Shown: positions 33,171 through 43,752, numbered from the stretch's first letter. The stretch is DNA of 64,000 nucleotides from Alnus glutinosa (GCF_958979055.1 NC_084896.1:5522501-5586500); one strand, 5' to 3'. Translations and numbers: made by a program. The notes: generated by a model not told the origin, from the letters alone.

Positions 33171-34543
33171 ATGATTTCATCTACGGAGCTCTCTTTCAGG
33201 GAATCCGAAAAGATGGAGCACTAATGGCTGACATAGCCAGGAAGCCCCCACAGAATTTAGATGGCTTTATGAGTAAAGCCGAGAAGTACATTAACCAGGA
33301 GGAGACACTCCGGGCTCTGTTGGGACCCGAGGCTACTCGCCCATCCACTTCCGGGAACCCAAAAAAGAAGAATCCTCGGAAGGAAGAACGGAAGCGGGTT
33401 CCAGAAGAAGAGGCCAGACCGAAGCGGGATCAGGAGTCCCTAAGGGGTAACAACTGGACACCCCTCAATGCACCCATTATGGATGTTCTCCTGGAAATAA
33501 AGCGAGACCCGACGTACCGGAAGCCCAGACCGATGCTCGCAAATCCGCATTCACGATACGCTGACCAGTACTGTGCGTTTCATGACACCACCGGGCATCG
33601 GACAGAAGCCTGCATATCCTTGAGACTTCTGATTGAACGTTTCATAGAAAACGGAAAACTTGTCCGTTTCCTCGCAGATCAGAGAATTCAGCAGAATCCG
33701 GAGCACGGCAACCGCCACCATCAGAATCGGCACCATCCGGATCAAAACAATCCCCGGGATGATCGGGAAAGAAATCAAGAAAGAGGAAGGGAACCAGAAC
33801 GCAGGCCTGATCCTCGGGCTACACGAGAAAGAAGTAGGAGCCGAGCCAGACCAGAACGGCAGGAAAACCTCCTGGAAATACAGACGATTTCGGGGGGTTT
33901 CGGAGGAGGTGGAGAATCTAGCTCGGCCCGGAAGGCATATGCAAGACAGTTACGGGATTTCGAGGTATACTCGGTGCAGAAGCCTCCAAAGTCCCAAAAA
34001 CGAGACGCACAAGTGATAGGGTTCTCGGACGATGATTACGCAGGGGTATCACTCCCGCATACCGACGCTCTGGTGCTGAGTCTGGCCATAGCCAACCACA
34101 AAATACACCGCGTCTTGATTGACACAGGAAGCTCGGCTGACATCCTTTACAGGTCAGCCTTCGAGCGGATGAAGATCGATAGAAGTAAGGTGATCCCGGC
34201 GAGATATTCGCTTGTGGGATTTACAGGAGAGCAAGTACTCCCGCTCGGGTCCATTGAGCTTCCGGTCACAGCAGGAATGTACCCGAGGCAGAGGACGGTG
34301 ATGGTTCGGTTCTTAATAATCGACCGACCGTCGGCCTACAACATTATCCTCGGGAGAACAGCTCTCAACGAGTTTAGGGCTGTGACCTCAACTCCTCACC
34401 TGAGCATGAAGTTCCCCACCGAAGAAGGCGTCGGTGTCGAAAAAGGAGACCAGAGGATGGCCCGAGAATGTTACAATACAAGTTTGAAGAAGCTCCCGGA
34501 AGCCTCGAGACTCGGAGAGAAGGAAAAAGATAAAGAAAAATAG
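33171..34543 (+). CDS. gag C-terminal part and aspartic protease
   Basis: After the patch the gag frame resumes (DDFIYGALFQGIRKDGALM), and the first ATG is at 33224, giving 439 residues. Counted from that ATG, residues 10-35 are the tail of the capsid region and about residue 116 starts a zinc-knuckle-like CAFHDTTGHRTEAC. An Arg/Glu-rich linker follows, and about residue 299 has the protease motif IDTGSSADIL. The frame ends with a single TAG at 34541; the pol frame continues in the same register. The N-terminal gag piece at 32784 is in a different register, so no continuous Gag can be made. Confidence 0.8.
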
Positions 34544-34549
34544 CAATCA
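34541..34549 (+). promoter_or_regulatory. Candidate stop-readthrough signal between gag-pro and pol
   Basis: The gag-pro frame ends TAG CAA TCA and the same frame is then open to 37777. UAG followed by CAR YYA is the known leaky-stop context of tobamovirus replicase genes; CAA UCA fits it exactly. The position, frame and context all support readthrough as the way pol is expressed. This is inference from sequence only. Confidence 0.6.
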
Positions 34550-37500
34550 CCGTTGGGGGAGCCGGTCGAGGAGCTGGAAGAATTCGAGCTCGGTGACTCG
34601 AAGAAGAAGGTCCGTATCGGCGCGCAGCTTCCCCCTGAAATGAAGGAAGCTCTGGTTGCATTCCTTAGAAAAAACAACGATGTATTCGCATGGAGCCACG
34701 AGGACATGCCGGGAATACCCACATCTGTAATAACCCACAAGCTAATGATGGATCCAAGTTATCGACCGGTTAAACAACGAAGAAGGACTTTTGCACCGGA
34801 ACGGAACCAAGCCATTGCCGAAGAAGTACACAAACTGCTGCGGGCTGGGTTTATCCGAGAAGTAGACTACCCAGAGTGGTTGGCCAACGTGGTGTTAGTC
34901 AAAAAAGCCACCGGGAAGTGGAGAATGTGTGTTGACTTCACCGATCTCAACAAAGCGTGTCCCAAGGATAGTTTCCCGTTACCTCGGATCGATCTGCTGG
35001 TAGACTCTACATCCGGTCATGAACTTTTAACATTCATGGACGCCTTCTCAGGGTACAACCAAATTCACATGGATGAAGCCGACCAAGAAAAAACGTCGTT
35101 CATTACCGATAGAGGTCTCTACTGTTACAAAATGATGTCGTTCGGTCTAAAGAACGCCGGGGCTACATACCAGAGGCTCGTCAATAAAATGTTCCAAAAT
35201 CAAATCGGACGAAACGTGGAAGTCTATGTTGACGACATGCTTGTCAAGAGCATACGAGCCGCCGGCCATATAGCCGACCTGGGGGAAACTTTCGAAACAC
35301 TAAGGAGTCATAAGATGAAGCTCAACCCGGCCAAATGTGCTTTCGGCGTTTCCTCAGGAAAATTCTTGGGATTCATGGTTTCACAAAGAGGAATCGAGGC
35401 GAATCCCGAGAAGGTGAGTGCTGTCCTCAGCATGCAACCTCCCCGGACCACCAAGCAATTACAACAGCTGACCGGGAGAATAGCAGCCCTTAACCGGTTC
35501 ATCTCCCGATCCACCGACAAATGTCTCCCATTCTTCAAGATTTTGAGAAAAGCCTTTGTATGGAGCAGTGAGTGCGAGGAAGCCTTCAAGAAGTTAAAAG
35601 AATATCTAACCAACCCGCCGCTGTTGAGCAGCCCCGAGGAAGGAGAAATCCTGTGTCTTTATCTCACAGTATCACCCTCGGCAGTCAGTTCAGCTTTGGT
35701 CCGAGAAGACTCAGGCATTCAAAAACCGGTTTATTTCACTAGTAAAGCACTCCATGGAGCCGAGGAGAGGTACCCTCGGATTGAAAAATTGGCCTTCGCC
35801 TTAATAATCTCGGCCCGGAGATTAAGGCCATATTTCCAAGCGCATGCTATACGAGTGTTAACCGAGCATCCGCTGAAGAAGATATTACAAAAACCGGATC
35901 TATCCGGGAGGCTGGTAAATTGGTCGATAGAACTGGGGCAGTTTGACATAGAGTTCCATCCTCGTACTTCTGTCAAGGGTCAGGCGCTAGCCGATTTCGT
36001 ACTAGAATTTAGCAATACGCCCGAAAGCGAAGAGCTGCCCGAGAAGGAAACATGGGTAGCATATGTAGATGGTTCTTCGGCCAACCAGAAGAGCGGAGTC
36101 GGTGTCACTTTAGCAAGCCCGGATGGAGAAACTTTTCAATATGCAATCAAACTGGATTTTGTGACCACCAATAATGAAGCCGAGTATGAAGCACTTTTGT
36201 CCGGGCTCTCAATAGCTCGGGAAATGGGAGCAAAGAATGTGGAGATCAGAAGCGACTCTCAGGTGGTAGTCAGCCAGGTGCAGGGAACGGCCGAGGCACA
36301 AGGTGAAAAGATGATCCAATACCTCGAAAAGGTACGCAAATGCCAATCTAACTTCCACAGAACCGCCGTAACCAAAGTTCCTCGGGAAGAGAATGCCCGA
36401 GCCGATGCTCTTTCCAAAATGGGTTCCGGTACCGGGCCTGTCGTCAGAACATCCACACGGGGGGTGGTGACACAGACCAAGCCTTCAATCCTTCCACAAC
36501 TCGACATGATGGAAATTGAAGAAGGATCAGACGAACCAGAATGGGCTACTGACGTCATTCAGTACCTCCGCAACGGTTCCCTACCCGAGGAAAAGCTGCG
36601 AGCTCGGAAGGTAAAAATACATTCAGCCCGGTACGTGCTTATCGGAGGTGTGCTCTATCGAAGAGGATATACTGAGCCACTCTTGAAGTGTCTTAAAAGT
36701 TCCGAGGCGGAATACATATTAAAGGAGATACACGAAGGAGTCTGCGGGAACCACTCTGGCTCTCGGATGTTGGCTCACAAAGCAATGAGAGCCGGATACT
36801 ACTGGCCAACAATGAGCAAGGATTCAGTCGAAATCGTTCGAAAGTGCGACAAATGTCAGAGGTTCGCCCGGGTGATGAAGCAACCCCCTGAAAAACTAAG
36901 CCCAATCACGTCGCCATGGCCATTCGCAAAATGGGGGGTCGACATAGTCGGGCCTATGCCTCCGGGAAAAGGTGGCCGGAAATTCCTCCTTGTCGCGGTA
37001 GATTATTTCACTAAGTGGGCTGAAGCCGAGGCACTCGCCACCATCACTACCGCCAACGCAGTAAAATTTCTCTGGAATTCAATCATATGTCGATTCGGCA
37101 TCCCACACGCTTTTGTCACCGACAATGGAAAACAGTTTGACTGTGGACCGTTTCGAAAATGGTGCGCCGAACTCTGTATCAGAAATTATTACTCAACCCC
37201 GATATATCCACCGGCGAACGGACAAGTAGAAGCTACGAACAAGACTCTTCTCGGAACACTAAAGAAGAAGCTCGGCAAAAAGAAAGGAGCTTGGGCGGAA
37301 TACGTACCCGAGGTGCTTTGGGCCTACCGCACCACGACACGCACTCCCACCGGGGCTACTCCTTTCTCCTTAACTTACGGTTCCGAGGCAATTATTCCTG
37401 CTGAAATCGGATCACCCAGCTTCCGGGTATCACATTACAATCCGGGACTCAATGACGAAGGAATCAAGCTGAATCTGGATTTGCTACAGGAAAGAAGAGA

Positions 37501-37777
37501 CGAAGCGCAGGTAACATGGGCTGCGTACCAAGACCGAGCCGCCCGTTACTTCAACAAAAAAGTAAGCCCCCGAAAGTTCCAACTCGGAGATTGGGTTTTG
37601 AGAAAAATGAGCCCGATCACCAAAGATCCAACCGAAGGAAAGCTCGGAGCAAAATGGGAAGGTCCGTACAGAGTCATACGATGCCATGACAAAGGGGCAT
37701 ATCATTTGATGGATGCAACCGGCAAAGAGTTACCGAGAGCCTGGAACGCCGAGCATTTAAAGAAGTATTTTATGTGA
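34544..37777 (+). CDS. Tat pol: RT, two RNase H regions, integrase
   Basis: Open for about 1077 codons after the TAG. Numbered from 34553: RT with WRMCVDFTDLNKACPKDSFP (about 123-142) and the catalytic YVDD (about 225-228); a connection/RNase H region with KPVYFTSKALHGAEERYP; a second RNase H with YVDGSS (about 504), NNEAEYEAL and ENARADALSK; integrase with an HHCC-type zinc region (KCDKCQRF near 760) and DDE residues in VDIVG, TDNG and QVEATNK (about 795, 856, 891). It ends EHLKKYFM, a usual Gypsy terminus. There is no ATG at the start of the frame, which supports expression as a readthrough polyprotein. The frame is undamaged. Confidence 0.9.
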   Translation, partial: QSPLGEPVEELEEFELGDSKKKVRIGAQLPPEMKEALVAFLRKNNDVFAWSHEDMPGIPTSVITHKLMMDPSYRPVKQRRRTFAPERNQAIAEEVHKLLRAGFIREVDYPEWLANVVLVKKATGKWRMCVDFTDLNKACPKDSFPLPRIDLLVDSTSGHELLTFMDAFSGYNQIHMDEADQEKTSFITDRGLYCYKMMSFGLKNAGATYQRLVNKMFQNQIGRNVEVYVDDMLVKSIRAAGHIADLGETFETLRSHKMKLNPAKCAFGVSSGKFLGFMVSQRGIEANPEKVSAVLSMQPPRTTKQLQQLTGRIAALNRFISRSTDKCLPFFKILRKAFVWSSECEEAFKKLKEYLTNPPLLSSPEEGEILCLYLTVSPSAVSSALVREDSGIQKPVYFTSKALHGAEERYPRIEKLAFALIISARRLRPYFQAHAIRVLTEHPLKKILQKPDLSGRLVNWSIELGQFDIEFHPRTSVKGQALADFVLEFSNTPESEELPEKETWVAYVDGSSANQKSGVGVTLASPDGETFQYAIKLDFVTTNNEAEYEALLSGLSIAREMGAKNVEIRSDSQVVVSQVQGTAEAQGEKMIQYLEKVRKCQSNFHRTAVTKVPREENARADALSKMGSGTGPVVRTSTRGVVTQTKPSILPQLDMMEIEEGSDEPEWATDVIQYLRNGSLPEEKLRARKVKIHSARYVLIGGVLYRRGYTEPLLKCLKSSEAEYILKEIHEGVCGNHSGSRMLAHKAMRAGYYWPTMSKDSVEIVRKCDKCQRFARVMKQPPEKLSPITSPWPFAKWGVDIVGPMPPGKGGRKFLLVAVDYFTKWAEAEALATITTANAVKFLWNSIICRFGIPHAFVTDNGKQFDCGPFRKWCAELCIRNYYSTPIYPPANGQVEATNKTLLGTLKKKLGKKKGAWAEYVPEVLWAYRTTTRTPTGATPFSLTYGSEAIIPAEIGSPSFRVSHYNPGLNDEGIKLNLDLLQERRDEAQVTWAAYQDRAARYFNKKVSPRKFQLGDWVLRKMSPITKDPTEGKLGAKWEGPYRVIRCHDKGAYHLMDATGKELPRAWNAEHLKKYFM

Positions 37778-37863
37778 ATTGCTTATCTTATGCTTACTAT
37801 TCTTATCAAGTTGGCACCGACAATGTATATTTATTCTCAATTCAATTCGAAGCGTGGAATCTC

Positions 37864-38188
37864 AGTTCAAATCAAACCAGACCAGATCAAATCAAAGCGT
37901 TGCTCTCTCGGTTTGAAAATACAACCGACCCAGAGCACGCCCCGGACATTTCTCAATATTGACTCGGACAAATCATCAAGTTTGTCCGAAGTCATTAAGG
38001 AATGTCTCGGTTCGAATCAAACCAGACCAGATCAAATCAAAGCGTTGCTCTCTCGGTTTGAAAATACAACCGACCCAGAGCACGCCCCGGACATTTCTCA
38101 ATATTGACTCGGACAAATCATCAAGTTTGTCCGAAGTCATTAAGGAATGTCTCGGTTCGAATCAAACCAGACCAGATCAAATACAACT
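37864..38188 (+). repeat. 145-bp tandem repeat after pol
   Basis: Two full copies and a partial third start at about 37866, 38011 and 38156, each with AATCAAACCAGACCAGATCA. Each full unit ends with a TTGTCCGAAGTCATTAAGGA-like phrase. Tandem repeats in the region between integrase and the 3' LTR are common in Tat elements. No function is evident. Confidence 0.85.
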
Positions 38189-38327
38189 CGGTAGTGTAAG
38201 CAAAACAAAAGTTTATATGAACAAATCAAAATATCAAAGTATAAAAATTAATTCTATATCATAAGCCAACCGGGTTACATTAGTTTTCATTGCAAAATAC
38301 AACCGGCCCAAAAGAAGAACAAATATA

Positions 38328-39176
38328 TTACATAAGTGGGCTCCCTGCCGAGTCCCCAGCATCGCCAGCCCCGGGTTCCTCGGTTTCTTCCCTACCGGGA
38401 GTACATTCTGAGACAGAGGGTCCCGAGGTTAAGTCATCTCGATAAGGATTGGGAGCATCATCAGTCCAGTCCTCCACATCCGGGAAAAATTCCACTCCCA
38501 GAGTTTGTAGCTCCTTGGTTGCTGTCTCGGGTAATTCAAGGAGCCCAGGAGTCACAGTCTCGGGGTCAACCGTGAATACTTCCGGGTGAAGAAGCATGGT
38601 CCTCAATCTCTCAAAACCCCAGTTGGATCCTCGGCCCCAGCTAAGACCTCGAAGCCAAGGAACAAGGGCGAGTTGTTTCTTGAAACGCCGGGACTTGGCC
38701 TTATAATGATGGGCCTTCTTCCGAAGTCTCTTACACCGAGCTCGAATTTCTTTCTGCCTCTCGGACATGGAGTGCTTATCGGCCACCAGCGAGTCCTTCT
38801 CTCGCTCCAAGTCTGTCACCCGGGAAGACAGCGCAGTCTTGGCTTCGTTAGCCTCGGTCAGATTGCTCAGTACTCTGTCGAGGGTTTTTTCACTTTCAAG
38901 TGATTGAGCATGAGATGTATCCGCCAGCTTCCGGGCTTGAGCCAAATCCAGGTCCCGAGCCTTGATTATCTGATCTTTGGTCTGAATATCTTGTTTCAAG
39001 GTCTCTATCTCGGACTCCAAGTCCGAGATGCGTGTCACCTCGAATTCCAGCTCTTGAACCCGGGACCGAAGCTCGGCTACCTTAGCCTCCAGAGCAGCTT
39101 GACTTCCTATAACACCCCGGTGGTCACGCCACAAGGCGACCGACCTCATAACGCACTGAAAAAACGCCAAGGATAG

Positions 39177-39208
<32 letters not shown>

Positions 39209-41132
39209 AAAAAAAAGAAAAAAAAAAAGGGGGTATTATGAAAATCACAAGGCTTGCCTGCAACTGGGTATGAAGCATCGCCTCCATAAGTCCTCCGGGG
39301 GACAAGGTCCCGGACATTGAGGAAGACCCCTCTAGGATTAAGCCCATTAATGTCTCCAAGGGGCAAGCTAGTAGGCCTTCCCTCAGAGAACCGATTAATG
39401 CTCCCTGTCGGGAAGTCTCGGCTTCCATAACTCCCGGAGAAGGATTTTGAGTCTCCGGTTGGTCCTCACAAGTCTCGGGTCCAGAGGACTCCGCCACTTC
39501 AACCCGGTCCAAACACTCTCTAGCCGGCACGGAAGAGTCTATCTCCCCGGTCTCAAGATGACCCTCCGATGCCACCACCACATGATCTCCAGATTCCGGC
39601 CCATTCTGGGGTTGGAAGAATGTTTCATGCTCCACCGGTAAGCGATCCTCGGAGGCTAGACCAACATCAGATTCCAAACGAGCTTCTATCCTCTCAGTCG
39701 GAGACCGACCCGAAGTCTCGGATCTTTCAATCGGTTCTTCCCGGGTAGTTGGCAAAGTGGGCAATACAAAACGCGGCCGACCAAAAAGAAGCTCGGCTTC
39801 AGTGGACCGCGTAAGAGCGTATTCTAAAGGATCCGAAGCAAATCGGGTCCTCTTCGGAGACTCGGGAGCCACTTCTTTCCCTTTGCGTTTGGATGCACTC
39901 CGAACCTCAGAAGCCTCTTGCTCTAACTCCTCAGGATCGTCCCCGATTTCTACTACCTCGGGCGCATCGACAACCACCGTTTCCCTACCAGACTCTTCCT
40001 CTGGATTTCCGACTTCAACAGTATTAATAACGGCCGATGAAGAGGTAGCCGGGATTATAGTCTCAGGAGCTCTAATCAAGTCACTCACGAGATCGGTCGC
40101 AGGGGCAGAAAAGTTTGAGGTAAGGCTATCCCGAGGTACAATCGCCGTCCTCGGAGCTTGGGTTGCCTTACTTATCGTCCTCGGAGGGAGGGTCGCCTTG
40201 CCAGTCTTCTTTGGTTTGACGACCCTCTTAGTCCCGGGAGCTACCTTCAACGCCTTCGGTTGTGGAGTGCCGGCCGCTCCACCCTCAAATTTCTTCAGCT
40301 TTTGTTTCCCTTTCCGATCATACCAAACCTTCTCGGTAGGAATCTGATACCCAAGAACTTTCCGCATATTTTCGTCGGTGACTATGTTGTCATAGTCTAT
40401 CTTCCTATCGTTCCCCGGAGTCTGAGAAAACAACAGCATTGCGGCTACCCTTCTCTTTCCGGTCGCATTCAAGACCGGAGCTTCCCGCAGGTCAACCTGG
40501 ATAGGATTCCAGACTCTTGATACTCTTTGGTCGGCCGGTAGGGGCGCTACCGACTCCCAATCTCCTGAGACACGAAAAAAATCTGACCTCCAACCCCGGT
40601 TGTTAGAATAACTTTGAGAAAGGTATATGAAGATAGGGTTGTTTCTAACAGTGAACTCAACAACCCCTTCCCTTTTATATGACGCCCGGTAGATGTTGAA
40701 GAACTCCGGAATTGTCATTCGAGCCCCCAACACCGTTTGCCACAGAATGAAAGAGGCGAAGAGGTATCTCCATGCGTTCGGTGTAAGCTGGCTTGGGGAT
40801 ACCCCAAGAAATAGAACCAACTCCCGGGCAATGTCCGGTAAAGGAAATCGCAGGCCAGCTAAAAGCATTTTCTCGTAAATAACGAGATCGCCCCCACGAA
40901 TCTCCCGGGTAACAGGATTCTGGAAATGTAATAGAACCAAGGGAGGAATATCGTAATTATTCCGGAGGCGAAATTCATCACCGGTACCAACCTTTGAGAC
41001 TCCTCGGAGGTCGAGAGGCACGAGGGGCATCTGACGTTCCCCTTGCTGGGGTATCACCTCGTCCTCGGATAATAATTCCTCTTCCTCAGACTCCGAGACG
41101 GCCACTGCTGGGGGTTCCCTTGCGTCGGACAT
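38328..41132 (-). CDS. Antisense additional ORF of the Tat element, probably spliced
   Basis: A minus-strand gene converges on pol. Exon 1 (41132-39258) encodes 625 residues: an acidic start (SESEEEELLSEDEV), then a globular region with VIYEKMLLAGLRFPLPDIAR and NAWRYLFASFILWQ, like the plant 'putative gypsy-type transposon' domain (PF04195), then a basic and Ser/Pro-rich linker. Exon 2 (39155-38328) encodes about 275 residues dominated by a coiled coil (ALEAKVAELRSRVQELEFEV and onwards). A 102-base intron is proposed with donor CAG|GCAAGC and acceptor TTTTTTCAG, phase 0, with a T-rich tract inside. Unspliced, the frame runs into a poly-Phe stretch and stops. Role unknown. Confidence 0.7.
39156..39257 (-). 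other. Proposed GC-AG intron of the antisense ORF
   Basis: On the minus strand CAG|GCAAGC matches the strong consensus that GC donors usually need. TTTTTTCAG| forms the acceptor after a long T-rich tract (plus-strand A runs 39181-39228). Both exon edges fall between codons, so splicing fuses the two frames. A weaker GT donor (CTT|GTGATT) lies 9 bases downstream and is also phase 0. Confidence 0.55.
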
Positions 41133-41242
41133 GGTGCAGAAAAGACAAGATTAGGATGAACTTCCAAGAGAGAGACGCGAATTCAAAGGGAAAAGCTGAA
41201 GAAAAGTTCAAAACAAGAATGAGAGATACAAGGGGGGAAGGT

Positions 41243-41250
41243 TATTTATA
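41243..41250 (-). promoter_or_regulatory. TATA box candidate for the antisense ORF
   Basis: TATAAATA on the minus strand lies about 112 bases before the ATG at 41132, with ATTGG just upstream on that strand. The spacing is reasonable for a plant promoter with a leader of about 80 bases. Confidence 0.45.
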
Positions 41251-41872
41251 CTCCAATGCAACCGGGATTAGCCGGTCGCAAACAACCGGGAGACAGAAAG
41301 ACACCACTGAATCTCATCCCTCCAAACCGGCAGTCGAACCGTCGCCGGTCACGCATCTGACAACCACAGTGCTCCTTGAAAGGCGAACCGACGTCAAATC
41401 AAATTTATGTGCCGCTGACACACGTCGACAGGAGTACAGCTTGACCGGTTGCAGTCCACCGGAAGATGAACGGTCTCGTCCAAGTTTCTTCTTTTAAAAA
41501 CCGGAAGCCCAAAAGCCCCGGTGGTCTGTGTTAAATGAGACAAGACGCGCCTCGAAAAGTAAACCGGCGTCCAGTCATATTTGACACGCGGCTCACGGAT
41601 TTCAAGGAAATTTTCAAAAGTTTGAAAATTTGGATTTACGAGGTGAAAGGAAAAAGCGGGAATTCCGTAAAAAGAAAATAGCGTGCGAAGGGTCTCGGGC
41701 GGATAAGGTATGAACAAGTCAAAGCAACCGGCAAAACAATACTTCCGAGACGGATACGGAGAAGGGTCATTGATCGCTCTCGGTATTATACACCCGATTC
41801 AAAACTCAAGATACATCACAGTAAAGGTCAATCAATTATTCCTAAATTCTCTCAAGTATAAAATTTACCTAA

Positions 41873-41889
41873 GAGAATTGGGGGGTAAC
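41873..41889 (+). promoter_or_regulatory. Polypurine tract of the Tat element
   Basis: The purine-rich AGAGAATTGGGGGGTAAC segment ends right at the TGTTGGG start of the 3' LTR, the place where plus-strand DNA synthesis is primed. Confidence 0.7.
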
Positions 41890-42523
41890 TGTTGGGACAA
41901 ATATGGATCTTCTCGGCTGTTGGGCCCAATCCGGGATGTAGGCCCAACACTGATCTACCCGACCGGGCCCAAATATTGGAAAAAGCATAACCTACCCAAG
42001 CCTATTGAGGCTTCTTGGGCCCAAGTCTGTTGCAACAGGCCTGAGTTGGCGATCCAAATGCTGGTTGGTATCCGCATCTGCAGGCGTCTCGGCAGTACCC
42101 GGAATTTAAGGGACACGACGCACGTCATGGAAGTCATGCGTCTCGGCAGTACCCGGAACCTAAGGGACACGATGCATGTCGTGGGACCCCACAATACCAC
42201 CGAGATCTACGGAATCTGGAAAAGTTGTTTACAGGGAGCCACGTCTCCTCCAACCGCCTTGTGCACGAATTGTGAAGCTAATGGAACTGCTCTGTAACCT
42301 CTATAAATATGAGAACTGCTTCAGATGCTAAGGTACATGCTAATCGATCTCTTTGGCATTATTCTGCGCATTTATTCTCAGAACCATACACTTACTTAGG
42401 CATCGGAGCGGGGTTGTCATAACCCCCTGACGCAGCTTTATTTTTCAGGTGAACCAGATACAACCGGGAGCAACTTAGTCCAACGTCTGACCGACACGTC
42501 ACCTACCGGAAACTGTCTCAACA
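41890..42523 (+). repeat. 3' LTR of the Tat element
   Basis: 634 bases, TGTTGGGAC...CTCAACA, with TATAAATA at 42302-42309. Four differences from the 5' LTR: one C/T in the CAACCGYCTTGTG phrase and three in the GGGGTTGTC...GACGCAG stretch. Confidence 0.95.
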
Positions 42524-43084
42524 GATGCCTTGTTGCAAACAAAGGAATGCACACTAGAACTTCAATCGATTATTCGAGGAAGACGAGGAGGTGAGCTTGC
42601 TAGGCGTTTAAAAAAAATTATAGCCCTATGCTTTAGTTTTTTCTAGAGTCTAAATTTAATTTCAATTTTTTCATGAGAAGGAAATAAAAAGTACAATTAA
42701 ATGTAAACCCTTAGCAACTAGGCCAAATTCGATTAGAAAATACTTGACCTCTAGGAAGTTGGTGATCGAAGAAGGCAGAGGGCAAGGCCTTGGGAAATAT
42801 GAAAGGGTACAAATAATAAATGCATGCACCTTCTGTCCCTCCAACACAAACGGTTAGACTATAACCTTGTTTAGCATCTTGAGAGAGGTGAAAGCCTTCA
42901 CTGTCACCATGTTTGAGTCCTTGTTTTTAATCTCTGGACCAAAGGCATGCAGAATCAAATAATCCAAGCAAATGCACAGCAAAAGAGTATTTTGTGAGGA
43001 AGAAGAAAGACAAATAAAGGAATTTCCCAAGGTCAATGCAGCATTACTCACAGTTTTCCTCCAAAATCGAGGTAATTTGGACAT
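42524..43084 (+). pseudogene. DUF241 remnant F, 3' half
   Basis: It resumes at GATGC with the bases encoding DALLQTKEC, then runs to a GRRG(G) region. About 130 bases of A/T-rich DNA interrupt it near 42605-42735. It continues with damaged matches to YLTSRK, LFSILREV and KRVFCEEEE, and loses homology after about 43070. Frameshifts and stops are frequent. It is the continuation of the fragment ending at 32091. Confidence 0.75.
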
Positions 43085-43529
43085 TTCAAGTCTAATATTT
43101 GCACATGTAAATCACGAAAGGCATTTAGGAAAAAAAAAAAAAAAAAAAGGTCAGTCACGAAAGGCACTTTTCGTCTATTTTAATGCCAACATCAAATGGA
43201 GGAGCCAAATTGCAATGTAATGGTTGATTAAGTTTCTCTAAATTGGTAGTTAAGAGAAATTTGGGCATTTCAAGTACAAAATATGCACAGGTCTTGTGCT
43301 CTATTTTTTTTTTTATCCATTTTAACGTCAATAGCTAACAAATAGGCTCCTTTACGACAAAATTATAGTCTATGGAGGTCAAGTCACAAATGATAGTTCG
43401 GTAGTATCTTTACAAAAGAGGTGTCAATTTGAGGGAAGAAAATATATTTTCTCCTTAATATAACCTAGAAAACGTTACACATACCCCTCTCAAACTAAAA
43501 TTCAATTTCAAATGTGCCCCCAAACTAAA
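43085..43529. other. Non-coding, partly repetitive DNA
   Basis: Two related stretches (about 43075-43215 and 43260-43390) share 'ACATTTCAAGT...ATATGCACA' and 'TTTTAACGTCAATAGC'-like text. This suggests decayed tandem repeats of a retroelement. No gene is seen. Confidence 0.35.
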
Positions 43530-43752
43530 TGTAACGACCCACCCCAATAACACAATATTGTTCATTTTTTACTCTCCCAAACCAGACTTCTCAGAAGGTC
43601 ACCCATCCTGATACTACTCTAGCAAAAGCACGCTTAACTGCGAAGTTCTCATATACTTATGGTCATCATAGCTTTAAAACGCGTTGTTTTAAGAATGGTG
43701 CATTTATGCATATAAGCGTATATCTATTCCCCGGCTACGTGAGACGTCACTC
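43530..43752 (-). mobile_element. Cassandra-like TRIM LTR carrying 5S rRNA sequence
   Basis: Bases 43584-43650 read on the minus strand match plant 5S rRNA, including the internal promoter: AGTTAAGCGTGCTTTTGCTA and CAGGATGGGTGACCTTC-like text. The surrounding sequence has a TGTAACGACCCACCCC tip at 43530. The first bases TGT and the CTAAA motifs on both sides (43525-43529 and near 43754) suggest LTR boundaries and a target repeat, though the right edge is not certain. Cassandra elements are the known plant retroelements with 5S-derived LTRs. 5S sequence outside its tandem arrays is otherwise unexpected. Confidence 0.6.

Larger units (their letters stand above)
32092..42523 (+). mobile_element. 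Tat-type Ty3/Gypsy retrotransposon, TSD GATGC
   Basis: A complete 10,432-base element bounded by 634-base LTRs and the 5-bp repeat GATGC (32087-32091 and 42524-42528). The order is LTR, primer-binding site, broken gag, protease, stop, RT, RNase H-like connection, second RNase H, integrase, 145-bp tandem repeats, antisense gene, polypurine tract, LTR. Two RNase H regions and an extra ORF after integrase are known marks of the Tat lineage. The LTRs differ at 4 positions by eye, so insertion is recent. gag lacks its core, so the copy depends on others. Confidence 0.9.
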
